Origin: Fallopia convolvulus
Taxonomy: Eukaryota > Streptophyta > Magnoliopsida > Caryophyllales > Polygonaceae
Direction: 5' to 3'
Assembly (NCBI GenBank): GCA_964016875.1
Contig: OZ024721.1
Location: forward strand, 6,639,001 to 6,703,000
DNA length: 64,000 nucleotides
A program made the position numbers and the translations under genes. Numbering within the stretch: position 1 is the first letter of the stretch; every line of letters starts with the position of its first letter. Below, piece by piece: positions 1 through 11,659 of this stretch. Under the pieces are notes generated by a model. It saw nothing but the letters and a program-made list of their open reading frames with translations, had not been told where the DNA came from and did not search any database.

Positions 1-1
1 G

Positions 2-2113
2 TTGTTCCCGAATGCTTGGCGGTTGTTGTGTGCCTACGCGATTCGCAGTCGTGAACTTGGGGACGGGCCGAATCGTGATATCTTGTCGGCTTTATTCCTA
101 GCGAGGAGGGAACCTCGGTCCTGCCTCATCAATCTTAGCACGCCGAACATCAAAATCACCATGGCCCCTTCGAACGTCGGGCCGTGGAAGCCGAAATGGT
201 TCTTGGTCCGAGACCCCACCGGGAGATATCTCAATTTTCCCGTGGCGTCGGGCACCTTTGTTCGGTGTGTGTGCCCGCATACGGTTGCCGAGCTTAAGGC
301 ACTCAAGGCCCGATACGCTACAGCGAGTCAGGAACCGTACCAGGGGTACCTCTCTCAGGACCGGCTTGAGCGGGCCGGCCTGAGTCTCAGCATCCCCCCT
401 AGCGAGGGCAAAGAGGGTATTCAATCTCTTTCCTGATTGTTTTTCTTTTTGTTGTTGGGTAGCGAGGTTATAAACCTCACCAGCCTGTTTTGTTTTATCG
501 TTGTCTCTAGGCCACGAGGGTATAAACCTCGCTAATTCGTTTTTGTTTCTTTCTTATCTAACTTTTATGCTTCTTTTTTTTTCTTTTTGACAGTGGACCT
601 ATTTGGCGCTCTCACCACGAAGTCGCAGGGCAAAAGGCATGTGACTTCTTCCTCCAACGCTCCAAGACCCCAAAGCCAACAGGGGGTCGCCATAAAGGAG
701 CCGACCTCGCAAGCGAGGCCGCCCAACCCGCAACCGACGTCGATACCCCCGCCACCTAAAACGTCCGGGGGGAAGACCTCTGAAGGGGCCCTGCCGAAGG
801 GGTACGTTGTGAGGACGTCCAGGGAGAAAACCTCCGAGGTGCTCCCGCCTAAGAGGGACGTCGTGAAGACGTCGTCCCAGACTTCGCGGGGGTCCGGCGA
901 CGGAGCCGGGCATAAGAGGAAGGGCGGGGAGTCCCCTCAGGTGGAGAAAAAGAAGAAACACCGGGCGGACGAACATCGAGGTTCATCGGTGGGGGATGTC
1001 ATCCTCTACTTTAATTTTGAGGGGCGGGTTATGGACGCCATTGGTCCTTCGCCCGCCAAGTTTCATTGCCCCGACCCGGTTAGGGGTGCTCAAGTGAAGT
1101 GGGGCCGGGAGGAGTGGAAGGAGGAGGTCGCTTAGGCCAACAACCTCACAGATGCGGCCCTTGACGACGACGCTACTAGGTATTCGGCCATGGTAAGTTT
1201 TACTTTCATGAACTTCATTTCTGTTTTGGGTTCCGTGTCTTTTTTCATACTTCTCACTTTCTCCAATCATTTTGCGAACTTGCAGCATACCTTCTTCAAT
1301 AATTACAACCGCAGTTTCTTCAACCTCACCCATGCGAAGATGGAAAAGATAGAGGCGGCGCTTAAAGCCCGCGTGGAGGAATGCGAGAAGCAAGCGAGGG
1401 AGCTTGCTGCGGCTGAGAAGCGGGTTAGAGCCGCGGAGGTCGTGGTGAGGGACGAGGCCAAGGCGACTGCGAAGGCGAAGGAGGGGGAGGCAAAGGCAAG
1501 GGAGGGGGAAAGCAAGGCGAAGGAGGTGGCGAGCAAGGCGAGGTCGGTGGCTGAGACCTTACAGAGCGAGAATGAGGAGCTTCGGGGTAAGCTCTCCGCT
1601 GAGCATAAATTCTTCAAGGAGAAAGAAGCGGAGCTCTCGAAGGCCGAGGATGAGATCACCAACCTCCGACATCGTGTCGTCGAGCTCAACGAGGAGGTCG
1701 AGGCTGCGGGTCCCAAGTACGTGGACTCGGAGGAGTACAAGGCGAAGATGGTGGAAAGCGTAAGGAAGATGTTCCACCAGGCCATTCGCATGGGCGTTAA
1801 GCAGGCGGTGGCCAAGTATAGGCACATCGATCCTCGCATCGTCTTCTTCAACCCCAACTACGAGGAGACTATGGGGAAAGAGACCGGAGAGGAGCCCGAG
1901 GGGGAATGTGAGTTCTTCCTCAATGCGGACGGGACCGTGGTAAGCGAGGTGCCTCCCGTGGTGAACCTCGTCGAGGAAGACCCGGAGGTTGCTGTTACGG
2001 GCCCTCTGCCCGCGGCGGACGCACCTAGCTCCCAGCCATCTGCCACTTCAGCCCCGGTCCCGGAGGCTCCCAACACGCCCGTTGACTCCGCCGCCGAGGC
2101 CTCGAAGAGTTAA
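2..2113 (+). pseudogene. Antisense extra gene of the Tat element (Transposase_28-like, spliced, coiled coil)
   Basis: This gene runs opposite to gag-pol. Its first part (about 2-420) matches the plant 'putative gypsy type transposon' family (PF04195) with FPNAWR near the window edge and WKPKWFLVRD further on; its start lies outside the window. A likely intron runs from about 417 to 592 and ends in a pyrimidine tract and TTTTGACAG. A second intron has clean sites: ATG|GTAAGT at 1192/1193 and CTTGCAG before 1286. The exon between them is Pro, Ser, Lys and Arg rich. The last exon (1286-2113) is a long charged coiled coil rich in Ala, Glu and Lys with an acidic tail. A TAG at 1133-1135 interrupts the middle exon just before ANNLTDAALDDDATRYSAM, so this copy is broken unless that stretch is spliced out. 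Function is unknown; such genes are carried by Tat elements and are not host genes. Confidence 0.72.
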
Positions 2114-2140
2114 AGTTGCTGGTGAATAATAAAAAAAAAA

Positions 2141-2380
2141 ATTGTTTTGCTGGTGGCCCTGCGGGGCTTGTAACTTGAACATCTTGGCTCTCGTGGCCTT
2201 TGTTTTATGCACATATCGGCCCTTGGGGTTTTCATTTTATATTGCCTTTCTTATTTCATGATTGTTCTGCTGGTGGCCCTGCGGGGCTTGTAACTTGAAC
2301 ATCTTGGCTCTCGTGGCCTTTGTTTTATGCACATATCGTCCCTTGGGGCTTTCATTTTATATTGCCTTTCTTAATTCATG
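2141..2380. repeat. Two tandem copies of a 120-bp unit
   Basis: Copies 2141-2260 and 2261-2380 are nearly identical (TTTTGC/TTCTGC at the start, CGGC/CGTC and GGTT/GGCT inside). The unit contains GGTGGCCCTGCGGGGCTTG. It lies directly 3' of the antisense gene, so it is probably its 3' untranslated region or terminator, and it belongs to the noncoding part of the retrotransposon. Confidence 0.9.
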
Positions 2381-2584
2381 ATTGTTTGCTTGTTTATGTG
2401 TTTCGTTTATCCACATCCATCCAACCCCATGGGTCGAGTGTTACAGCTATTGTGACACTCGGGCCAGAGCGGGTGTTTACTTCCACATAGAGACTATGCT
2501 GAGATTACGAGCCTTGTTTGGACCTCGCGCAACGATTAACATGACGAGGTCACAAGCTTTACTCAGACTTCGTATGAACTTATT

Positions 2585-3200
2585 GAGGTTTCCCAACCCC
2601 AAGCGGGGAGCAAGGGACGGGCTCTTCTTCTAAACGAGATTTTCCAACCCCGAGCGAGAAGCGAGGGGTGGACCAAACGAGATTCTCCAACCCCAAGCGG
2701 GAAGCGAGGGGTGGACTTTTCTTCCAAGCGAGATTCTCCAACCCCAAGCGAGAAGTGAGGGGTGGACTTTTCTTTCAAACGAGATTCTCCAACCCCAATC
2801 GGGAAGCGAAGGGTGGACTTAGCGAGGTTCTCCAACCCCAAGCGGGAAGCGAGGGGTGGACTTTTCTTCCAAACGAGATTCTCCAACCCCAAGCGGGAAG
2901 TGAGGGGTGGACCAAACGAGATTCTCCAACCCCAAGCGGGAAGCGAGGGGTGGACTTTTCTTCCAAACGAGATTCTCCAACCCCAAGCGGGAAGTGAGGG
3001 GTGGACCAAACGAGATTCTCCAACCCCAAGCGGGAAGCGAGGGGTGGACTTTTCTTTCAAACGAGATTCTCCAACCCCAAGCGGGAAGCGAGGGGTGGAC
3101 TTAGCGAGGTTCTCCAACCCCAAGCGGGAAGCGAGGGGTGGACTTTTCTTCTAAACGAGATTCTCCAACCCCAAGAGGGAAGCGAGGGGTGGACCAAACG
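2585..3200. repeat. Tandem array of 13 units alternating 43 and 51 bp
   Basis: A 33-bp core beginning ATTCTCCAACCCCAAGCGGG is repeated 13 times. The CCAACCCC marks fall at 2593, 2645, 2687, 2738, 2789, 2832, 2883, 2926, 2977, 3020, 3071, 3114 and 3165. Two linker types separate the cores: a 10-nt one (ACCAAACGAG or ACTTAGCGAG) and an 18-nt one (ACTTTTCTTCCAAACGAG). From 2789 they alternate strictly, giving a 94-bp higher-order unit. The array sits between the end of pol and the antisense gene. Reading frames are open on both strands only because the unit lacks stops, so no protein is proposed. Confidence 0.95.
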
Positions 3201-3283
3201 AGATTTTCACTTTTGAGAGTTTTATGAAAGCCTGCAATCCTTTATTCACAAAAACTTGTAAGGAACAACGAGGTTTGGAGAGT

Positions 3284-6200
3284 TTACATGTAGTATTTCT
3301 TAAGCCGGGCGACGTTCCATGTTTTGCTCAGGGTACGTCCCTCGTTGTTTTTGAGTTTAAAGGCTCCAGGAGCGACCTCCTCCCCGAGGAGATAGGGTCC
3401 CTCCCAGTTAGGATCCAACTTGCCACCCTCGGCACGCCTCAGAACAAGGTTTCCCGTGGTCAAAAGACGAGGTCTAACCTTCTTGTCGTGATATACAGCC
3501 ACGCGACGCTTGTATTCTCTGAAGCGCAGGTCAGCCACCTCACGCAACTCGTCCCTAAATTGTAGCTCGACCTTAAGGTTGGACTCGTTCTCTTTCTCGT
3601 CGAAGTTGTAGACTCTCGCCGATGGGACCAGAGTTTCCACGGGGACTATTGCCTCCGCCCCGTAAGTTAGGGCAAAGGGTGTTTCGCCTGTGGCGCGACG
3701 CGCGATCGTGCGATATGTCCAGATGACGAGTGGAAGTAATTCTGCCCAGCGGCCCTGGGCTACGCCTAGGCGCTTCTTCAGGTCGGTCAGAATGTGAGCG
3801 TTGACATTTTCCACCTGGCCATTGGACTGGGGGTGGGCCACGAAGGAGAATTTGAGGGCTATGCCAAGTTCGGAGCAAAAAGTCCGAGTCTCTTCGCAGT
3901 CGAACTGGGGACCGTGATCAGTCATGAGGGTCATGGGGACTCCGAAGTGGTAAACGAGGTTCTTCCATAGGAACTCGCACACCTTTGCCCCGGTGATCTT
4001 TGCCATTGTTTGTGCTTCGATCCATTTGGTGAAGTAGTCGACGATGACGAGGACGTATTGCACCTGGCCAGCTGCCTTGGGAAAAGGACCGAGGATGTCC
4101 ATTCCCCACATTGCGAATGGGCAGGGAGCGTGTATTGAACGTAGGTTGGAGGTCGGGACGTGTTGGAGGTTCCCGTGTTTCTGACACCCATCGCATCTTT
4201 GAACGTAGGCCTTCGCATCTTGCCGGAGAGTGGGCCAAAAGTATCCTAGGTGGATGATCTTATGTGCCAACGCCCGCCATCCCGGGTGACCGCCACAGAC
4301 TCCCTCATGCGCCTCGTAGAGGATGTGGTCCGTAACCTCGGGTGGTACGCATAGCAGGTTGGGCTCAGTATAACCTCGGCGGTAGAGCTGGCCACCGACA
4401 ACGCAGTAGCGAGCCGCCTGCATTTTCAGCTTTCTGGCCAATGCGAGGTCTTTTGGAAGGACGCCGCTCTCCACATATCGTGTTATCGGGAATCTCCAGT
4501 CCTCGGTTTTGACGGAGAGAACCTCGCTGGCCACACTTCGCGAGAGCTTCCTCTCTATCATCACGCGATTTCCTACCTCCAAGGGGAGGGCGGACCCCAA
4601 CCTTGCGAGAGCATCTGCCTTTGTGTTCGAGGCTCGCGGGATGGACTCTACCGCAAAAGTTTCTAGGCAAGACACCAAGGCCTTTACCTTCTCTCGGTAA
4701 GCAGACAAGAATCCCGTCTTGGTGTCGTATTGGCCATTGAGCTGACATGCCACCAGCTCGGAATTTGTGTAGACTCTGATTTTGCGGGCCCCGCTAAGGA
4801 GCGCCATCTCGATCTCGGCGATCATGGCCTCGTACTCGGCGTCGTTGTTGGTGGCCTCGAAGGCGAAGTTGAGGGCGTACTCCGTCTCGATTGAGGGACC
4901 AGCGAGGAATACACCGGCCCCACCACCGGCATCACACCGTGAGCCATCAACGAATACCTTCCACTCCTCCGAGCTTGCATCGGTTTCGGGGAAGGTGACC
5001 TCCACCATGAAGTCGGCGAGGGCCTGCCCCTTCATCGCGGTTCTTGGGACGTAGCTGATGTCGAACTCGGATAGCTCGACCACCCACTTCGTCATACGCC
5101 CGGAGAGGGCGGGTTGATGGAGAATTTGTCGGAGCGGGAAGTCGAAAAGGACTTGAATGGGGTGTGCATGGAAGTAAGGGCGTAGGCGCCTCGCGACGGT
5201 CACAAATGCCAGCGCCATCTTCTCCGTCGGAGAGTATCGCTGCTCCGCAGGTTGGAGCACGCGACTTACGAAGTATACTGGGTGCATGGCCTCTCTAGTT
5301 AGAACCCCGCTGACCGTTTCCGGGCTCACGGCCACATACAGTTGCAAATCCTCGCCCGCCAGTGGGGGCGACAGAGTGGGGAGCTTTGACAGGAAGGTTT
5401 TCAATTCAGAGAAAGCAACCTCGAGCCCTTTATCCCAGACGAATTTGTCATTCTTCTTGAGGGCGGCAAAGAAGGGAAGGGATTTGTCCGCCAAACGGGA
5501 GCAAAACCTTCCCAGGTAATTTACAGCGCCGTTGAGCTGCTGCACTTCAGTTCGGGACCTCGAAGACCTCATCGAGAGGATCGACTCGACTTTGGCGGGG
5601 TTGACGTCAATCCCGCGCTCGCTGATCATGAAGCCCAAGAACTTCCCTGATGATACGCCGAAGACGCACTTCTCGGGATTCAGGCTAAGGCGGTTGTGTC
5701 TGAGGGTGGCGAAGACCTCAGCGAGGTCGATCAGATGCTCGTCGGGGCTTTTGCTCCGTACCACGATGTCATCGACATAGGCCGACACATTCCTCCCCAG
5801 ATGGTTCTTGAAGACCCGGTCAATGAGACGCTGGAATGTGGCCCCAGCGTTCTTCAGGCCGAATGGCATGACCCTGTAGCAGTATGTCCCCCGCTATGTG
5901 ATGAAGGACGTCTCTTCCTCGTCATGCGGATTCATCGAGATCTGGTTGTATCCCGAGTATGCGTCGAGGAAGCTTAGAACCTCGTGACCCGCTGTTGAAT
6001 CAACGAGCTCATCAATCGAGGGTAGGGGGTAGCTGTCCTTGGGACACGCCTTGTTGAGGTCCTTGAAATCCACGCACATCCGTCACTTGTCGCTGGCCTT
6101 TTTGACCAGCACGACGTTGGACAACCACCTCGGATACTGGACCTCACGGATGAACTCCGCGGCTAGTAACTTCGCCACCTCGTCATTAGCGGCGTTTGCC

Positions 6201-8092
6201 CTTTCTTCATTCATTTTCCATCGCCGTTGCACCACAGGGCGAGTGGCAACATCGACGTTTAGGGAATCCTGGGCCAGTGTCTGAGGAACACCTCGTAGGT
6301 CCTTTGCGGTCCAGGCGAACACGTCGCGGGACCCAGCGAGCAAGGTTTCTAGGGACGTTGCAGACGTCCCGGTGAGACATTCCCTGAGGTAGACTTTCTC
6401 GGATTTGATCTCAAAGGGGGTTATCACCCTTCTCTCCGCCTCGGGGGTGGGGATCGTGAAGTCCCGGACTTCGAGGTCGGCCTCGCCGGAGGACTCTACC
6501 ATGAATACTAGGCTCCTCTGTTTCGCCGAGGTCGCGTAGCAGACGCGGCCTTCCTCCTGGTTGCCTTTCACCTCACCGACACCGCTGTCAACGGGAAACT
6601 TCATTTTGAGATGGTAAATGGAAACCACCGCCTGGAATTTCATTAAGGAGACCCTCCCGATGATTGAGTTGTAGGCTGAGGGCAGGTGTACTACTGTGAA
6701 CTCCACCATCTCGGTTCTTGTTGTGGAGCCGGTGTCGAGCGTCATCCAAAGGTCTATTAGACTGGCGACGTCGACCTCGTTTCCCGAGAAGGAGGTGAGT
6801 TTCCCAGCGTAGGGCTTTAGGGACGTCGCGGAGATGCCTAACTGCTCAAAGGCGCCAAAGTACATGATGTCCACGGAGCAGCCCGTGTCCACCAGCACTC
6901 GTTTCACCATCTTCGAGCCCAGTTGAGCGTGCACTACCAGTGGGTTGGAGTGCGGCATGTGGAGTCCCTCGGTGTCTTCGGAGGTGAAGGCCAAACCTAC
7001 GTGGAACCGCGAGGTTTGCGCCACGCTGTATACCGAGGGCTCGTGGTGGCTTGCCCTCGCGTACCTCTTCCTTTCTGCCTGGCTTGAACCCGCCAGCGAA
7101 GGTCCACCCGAGATGGTATGGATGTACCCGTCGGGTGCCGCTGTCTGCCTTGCGGAGGCGTGTTGTTCAACGTTGTTGGCTCGAGGTTGGACCATACCTC
7201 GTGGTATGGTGTTGGCCCCTGATGCGGGGTTTGCACGCCCTCGCTCATTTGGGTTGTACGCAGGACCGCCCTTGCCTTTGTAGACTCGAGGTTTCCCGCC
7301 GAAACAGCTCCAACCTCCGCCACCGCCTCTGCGGTTGTTATTCCGGTTGTTATTCCTGTTGTCGTTGCCCCTGTCGTTGTTACCCTTGTAGTCGGCGCGT
7401 CGATCATGGGCTTGCGTCATGTACGCATCCCTTGCGGCTGGCGCAGCTACCTTCGCCTTCCCCTTAGCCTCGGTCACGATTTCCTTGTCGGTCCTTGGTC
7501 GCGAGCTCTGGTTGGCGGCATCCTCGGCATAAACTTGGGTCGTGATCTGGGAGCACAAGCTGTGGTACGTCGTTGGGCACTTATAGAAAATATAAGTCTT
7601 GAAAGGACCTGGGCATAGGTTGCCCATGAGGATATCTCGCATTGATGCTTCATCGATGTGTGCGATTTCCGCGACCGCGGTTGTGAACCTCGTAAAGAAG
7701 GCGCCCAACTGCTCGTTCTCCCCCTGCTCGATGCCGCGAAGATCCCGCATGTTCTTATTGCGCTTCCTCGAGCCGTTGAAGTGCCCGATAAAGGACTCAC
7801 ATAGCTGAGAGAACGAGGCCACCGATTCTACTTTGAGGCTTATGAACCATGTCATTGCAGCCTTGTCCAAGGTGGTCGGGAAGATGCGGCAGAATATGGC
7901 GTCATTGTAGGAGTTGACGTTCATTTGGACGGCGAAGTGTTTTACGTGGTCTTCGGGGTCGGTCGTGCCGTCATAAAGCCCCATATGTGGCCAATGGAAA
8001 CCCTTGGGCATGGGCGCCTCTTGGATCTCGGTCACGAAGGGGTTACGGTACCCGGCCTCGGCGGACTGGCGACGCGACTTTGACTTTACCAA
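3284..8092 (-). pseudogene. gag-pol polyprotein of the Tat element, two in-frame stops
   Basis: Reading from 8092: Gag capsid region (about residues 60-150), an Arg/Asn/Gly-rich nucleocapsid-like stretch, and an aspartic protease (LVDTGCS near residue 400). Reverse transcriptase follows, with MCVDFKDLNKACPKDSYPLP and the YVDD catalytic motif. Next come a gypsy RNase H without its usual catalytic residues, a second RNase H (FVDGS ... NNDAEYEA ... ADALARL), and integrase with an HHCC finger and D-D-E core (GMDIL, MTDHGPQF, NGQVEN). The frame is open for about 1,600 codons except for TGA at about 6080-6082 (where family members have Trp, KxRMCVDF) and TAG at 5891-5893 (before RGTYCYRVMPFG). In the second RNase H the expected TDS motif reads TNS (near 4763), losing a catalytic Asp. 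Gag through integrase is therefore nearly intact but inactivated by point changes. Confidence 0.93.
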
Positions 8093-8143
8093 GGGGTGTG
8101 TCGCATTCCCTGCTGTTTCAGACAGCTCCTCATGGGCGCCTTA

Positions 8144-8865
8144 TGGTTTTCTTTACAGCGAGGTTACAAGCCAACGAGGCTAACGAGCTATTGAAGCTTA
8201 CACCCTAGTCCTACTACAAGGCTCGAGATCTCGGTCTAACAGAGTTCGAGATCTCCTAATTGCTAAATGATTCTAACACCTAAGTGTCTCTTAATTGATC
8301 TTGAGATGAAGCGAACTTGAAAGCGCGAGGTAGGGGATCTTGAGAGATTGTGTAGCGAGGTCTTTGGTGTGAACGAGGACTTTGTATGACTTGAAGTCTT
8401 TTTGTGGACTTCACTTGTCTGTAGCGATGTCTTTTGACGATGTTTCTATCACGTCGATCTTTTACGAGCTAGAGAGTTCTTGAGTTCAAGATGTTTTTCG
8501 ACCACTTCTTGTTACGAGTTTCATCTCTATTTATAGAGGATTGGGGAGTAGAGTTTTGGCCAGGGTCCGATGTGGGATGCCCGAGATTAGGGGCTTTTGA
8601 TTGGTCCGAGGGTGAGGCAGTTGGTGATTGGCTTGGGGAAGCGGCATTCATGAGTGGTCCGTGTGGGCGGGTGTCAGTAGAGTCGGTTACGAGGTCTAGA
8701 CCTCGTTCCGAGGCTTCGGGGGACCTCGCGGGAGTAAGGACTTTGTTTAAAATGAATGAGGGGTACGGACGTGAGACCCCAAAATCACCCTTGGAAATCC
8801 CGCCGGGTCTATTTGTTCTTCGTACCCCGGGCCCACTTCTTACTTTACTATTTTGGGCATCATCA
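8144..8865 (-). repeat. 5' LTR of the first Tat element (limits inferred)
   Basis: On the plus strand the stretch begins TGGTTTTC at 8144 and ends GCATCATCA at 8865, so on the element's own strand it is a TG...CA unit of about 720 bp. It lies just upstream of gag, with a GGCGCCC primer-site-like sequence at 8134-8140 between LTR and gag. That short sequence resembles the start of the clear primer site in the second element. The partner LTR lies outside the window, so the outer limit is not proven. Confidence 0.55.
8527..8536 (-). promoter_or_regulatory. TATA box of the LTR promoter
   Basis: The minus strand reads CTATAAATAG, a perfect plant TATA box, about 435 bp upstream of the gag start and inside the inferred LTR. 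It would place the transcript start near 8500, dividing U3 (about 8537-8865) from R/U5. Confidence 0.6.
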
Positions 8866-9687
8866 CTATGGTTCTAGACTATGACACCCTTATACCCTAT
8901 GATGTATACTTTGTAATAACTTATTTCACATATAAACATATAATTTACATATAACAATTATGTGAACATATATAAAAACTAACAACCATAAAAGGTTGCA
9001 CACACACACATCTCTGTCGTTACTTCTCATACTAAAACATTTGGTACTCTAACTTCTATTACAACTCATATGTCTAAGATGCAAAATGAGGAGGAGAAGG
9101 TTACATTGAGCTTCAGCCGGCCGACCTATATGAATGTGACCTCTAAAAGAGACACACGTCAGAAAGTTCTAGCTGAACCTGGAAAATTGTTTTGCGATTT
9201 ACATGAGTCGCATACTCAGTGAATATAAACCATCATCAATTATTTCACACAAAGTCAAACATTTAGTCCATATACATATACATACATAATATACATATGT
9301 CATATAGGAATTTGCTATGCAAATGCATATGCCGATGTATCCGATTCATTATTCTGTGAACTATTTAAGCCTGAATCTACCCCGGGCTTCCATTACCAAC
9401 TCTTTTCCATTACCAACTTCTCCTTTTTTCCATATACCAACCTTTTTTTCTTTTCCATTACCGACTTTTAGCCATCTTAGGCCTCATTTGCTCATATACC
9501 ATCTCTTAGGCATCTTAGGCTTCATGTATGACCCTTAAGTCTCTTTTGTATACAAATTCAGGGCAAGACAGTCACATGTCCTTTTAATCTCATGCAATAT
9601 GCTATGCAATCAAGTGCATCTTGTAATCATATATCATATGCCATTTGCTAACATACTTTATGTGCAAACAACTTTGGAAATTTCAGA
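8866..9687. other. AT-rich intergenic DNA, no gene seen
   Basis: Low-complexity AT-rich sequence with many ATATAC and CATATA runs. No splice-compatible coding exons or transposon ends were recognised. Confidence 0.5.
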
Positions 9688-9972
9688 GCTATCACATATA
9701 ACACATATATCCATATAGCTCATATAACACATATATCCATATAGCTTGTATATCACATATATCCATACAGCTCATATAGCACATATTTCCATACAGCTCA
9801 TATAGCACATATATTCATATAGCACTTATAACACATATATCCATATAGCACATAGGGATTAATCTCCGGTCTATACTCACACATATAACGCATATATCAT
9901 ATACCACATATAGAATTTATATATTTGTATAGCACATATAACACATAGGGTTGAATCTCCGGTCTATACTCA
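9688..9972. repeat. Degenerate 26-bp tandem repeat and a 30-bp flanking duplication
   Basis: About six diverged copies of a 26-bp unit (ATAGCTCATATAACACATAT plus ATCCAT) lie at 9688-9850. A second motif, CACATAGGG followed by AATCTCCGGTCTATACTCAC, occurs twice at about 9849-9880 and 9943-9972. The array is pyrimidine- and AT-rich and noncoding. Confidence 0.75.
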
Positions 9973-11282
9973 CCTGTTCAAGACAGGTACTATATATCTT
10001 CCCTTTCTCTTTGACCACGATCTATGACTTATGCTCCTATATATAACCCAGTGCAAAAACAACCTATTACACTTACAAACTTTAACCCCAAATGCAATGA
10101 AATGCCGGAATGCATTATAACTTTTTGTGCATAATTCCAAATCCTTTAAAACTTGACAACGATAAACTATATATATAGAAGAATATTTTTCTAGTTCAAA
10201 CCTTTCTGTAAAAATTGATCAAGGGTCTCCATAATATCATTACAAAGCGAAACCCTAAAATTACTCTGAAATCTTTTATCGAATATAAATCCAATATCGA
10301 AAACACCCTCAGAGAACTATAGATCAACCGATTTTCAAATCAAAATCAATTGTAGATCCAGATCTGGAAAAATCAGTGAAATCCAAATAAACCATTAACT
10401 AATTAAAACTTACCAAATCAAGGTTGTACTTTGAGATTAAAACCCAATAGAAGAGATCTTGTACCAGACCACCAAAAACAACCGAAACAAATCAAATCTT
10501 CCTCTTCAATTCTTTCTTCGAGCCTCCTCTTTTTTTTCTCTCTTTTATTTTTCTCGAAAACTCTCTGCTCCCATTTTTTTTGTCTCATTCATTTCTTAAC
10601 AATGAAGATGATCCATCTCACAGATATATATTGACGTAAGTCGGCAAATATTTACAAAATTACAATTTTCACTCTCAAATTTTTTTTACTACAAATTTTA
10701 CCCTGAAATAATTATTAATTAACTTTTACTTAATTTTTTTTTAAATATAATAAACTTATTTAGAAAATAAATATTACTTTTAAAAACACACTATATATCA
10801 TGTCATTATGCTATGCATTTACTACTAATCTTATATAAATGCAAAATGACATATGCATTTTGTTCGGGGATGTTACATAGACTTTCAATTTACTTATGTG
10901 TGTGGTCAATTGTTCCACAACCCTTTGCATCTTAGATATGAGTCGTTGTACATTAAATGGACACCATCTTCAATGACGAAGCAACCAAATCCATTCGAGA
11001 TCCACATGAACTTGCCATACGTTACCTAAATCCATTCGAGAGAGGTGGAAAATAGTCAATTTTGAGATAAAGGGCCTCTTAATAATTTAGATAAAGTTTG
11101 TATTTGATTATTATTTTTACCGTGTTATGCATAGTAGTTATCTTTCTTATATGGTTATGTATTTAGAGTTTGAATATTAATAGAATTATATAACTAATAC
11201 TACATCACATTTAAAGTTTGAATATTAGTAGAACATTTAAGAACTATATTTAGTAATTCTGAAACTTCATGGTAGCTTAAGA
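9973..11282. other. AT-rich intergenic DNA, no gene seen
   Basis: Includes a CT-rich block (10480-10590) that looks like a plant leader sequence on the plus strand, but no credible coding continuation follows. Nothing else recognised. Confidence 0.45.
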
Positions 11283-11290
11283 GTTAAGAG

Positions 11291-11659
11291 TAGAGGTGTG
11301 TCCGGAACTGGCAATCGTCGATTCGGAACCGAACCATGAAACCGGGACCGGAACTGGAACCCCCAGTTCCTCGGATCGGTTCCGGTTCTGAACCATTAAG
11401 AAATAAAAAAAGTTGAAAATGCAAAACCGTGATTGCGGTTTTAGAGCCGCGTTCGCGAAACCGGCAGTTCCGGAACCGCTGGTTCTATGATTCCAAGGAA
11501 CGTGGAATCGGGATCGGAATCGGCTGACCCTCGGTTCCAATTCGGCGTCGTTTTGTTGATTCTAAGGAACGTGGAACCGGAACCGGCCGACCCCCGGTTC
11601 CGATTCATTTTCGTTTCCGGTTTCGGTTCCCGGTTCCAAAGGAACCAGATACACCTCTA
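11291..11659. mobile_element. hAT-type MITE with 8-bp target duplication
   Basis: The element begins TAGAGGTGTGTCCGG and ends CCAGATACACCTCTA, terminal inverted repeats of 15 bp with 13 matches. Perfect 8-bp direct repeats GTTAAGAG flank it (11283-11290 and 11660-11667), as expected of hAT transposition. The 369-bp interior is much richer in G+C than its surroundings and is made of short GGAACC/GGTTCC inverted motifs that can fold. No transposase is encoded, so it is a non-autonomous element. Confidence 0.88.

Larger units (their letters stand above)
1..8865 (-). mobile_element. Tat-lineage Ty3/gypsy LTR retrotransposon, left end outside window
   Basis: On the minus strand the order is LTR (about 8865-8144), gag-protease-RT-RNase H-integrase (8092-3284), a tandem array, a 120-bp duplication, then a gene in the opposite orientation (2113 down to the window edge). 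The 3' LTR is not in the window. A second RNase H of the plant or archaeal type (FVDGS, NNDAEYEA and ADALARL motifs) after a degenerate gypsy RNase H is the mark of the Tat lineage (Ogre, Retand, Grande relatives). The antisense extra gene and tandem repeats 3' of pol are known from some Tat families such as Retand. The family name is inference. The coding region carries two nonsense codons, so this copy is probably not autonomous now. Confidence 0.9.

Noticed and set aside
2585..3200. CRISPR-like pattern of a 33-bp repeat with short spacers
   Set aside because: The linkers are themselves two repeated sequences, not unique spacers. The host is a plant, and the array is part of a retrotransposon.
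2563..3216. Several overlapping frames on both strands giving repetitive proteins such as FSNPKREARGGLFFQ
   Set aside because: They come from a stop-free tandem repeat read in all frames. There is no start context, no domain and no codon bias, so no protein is called.
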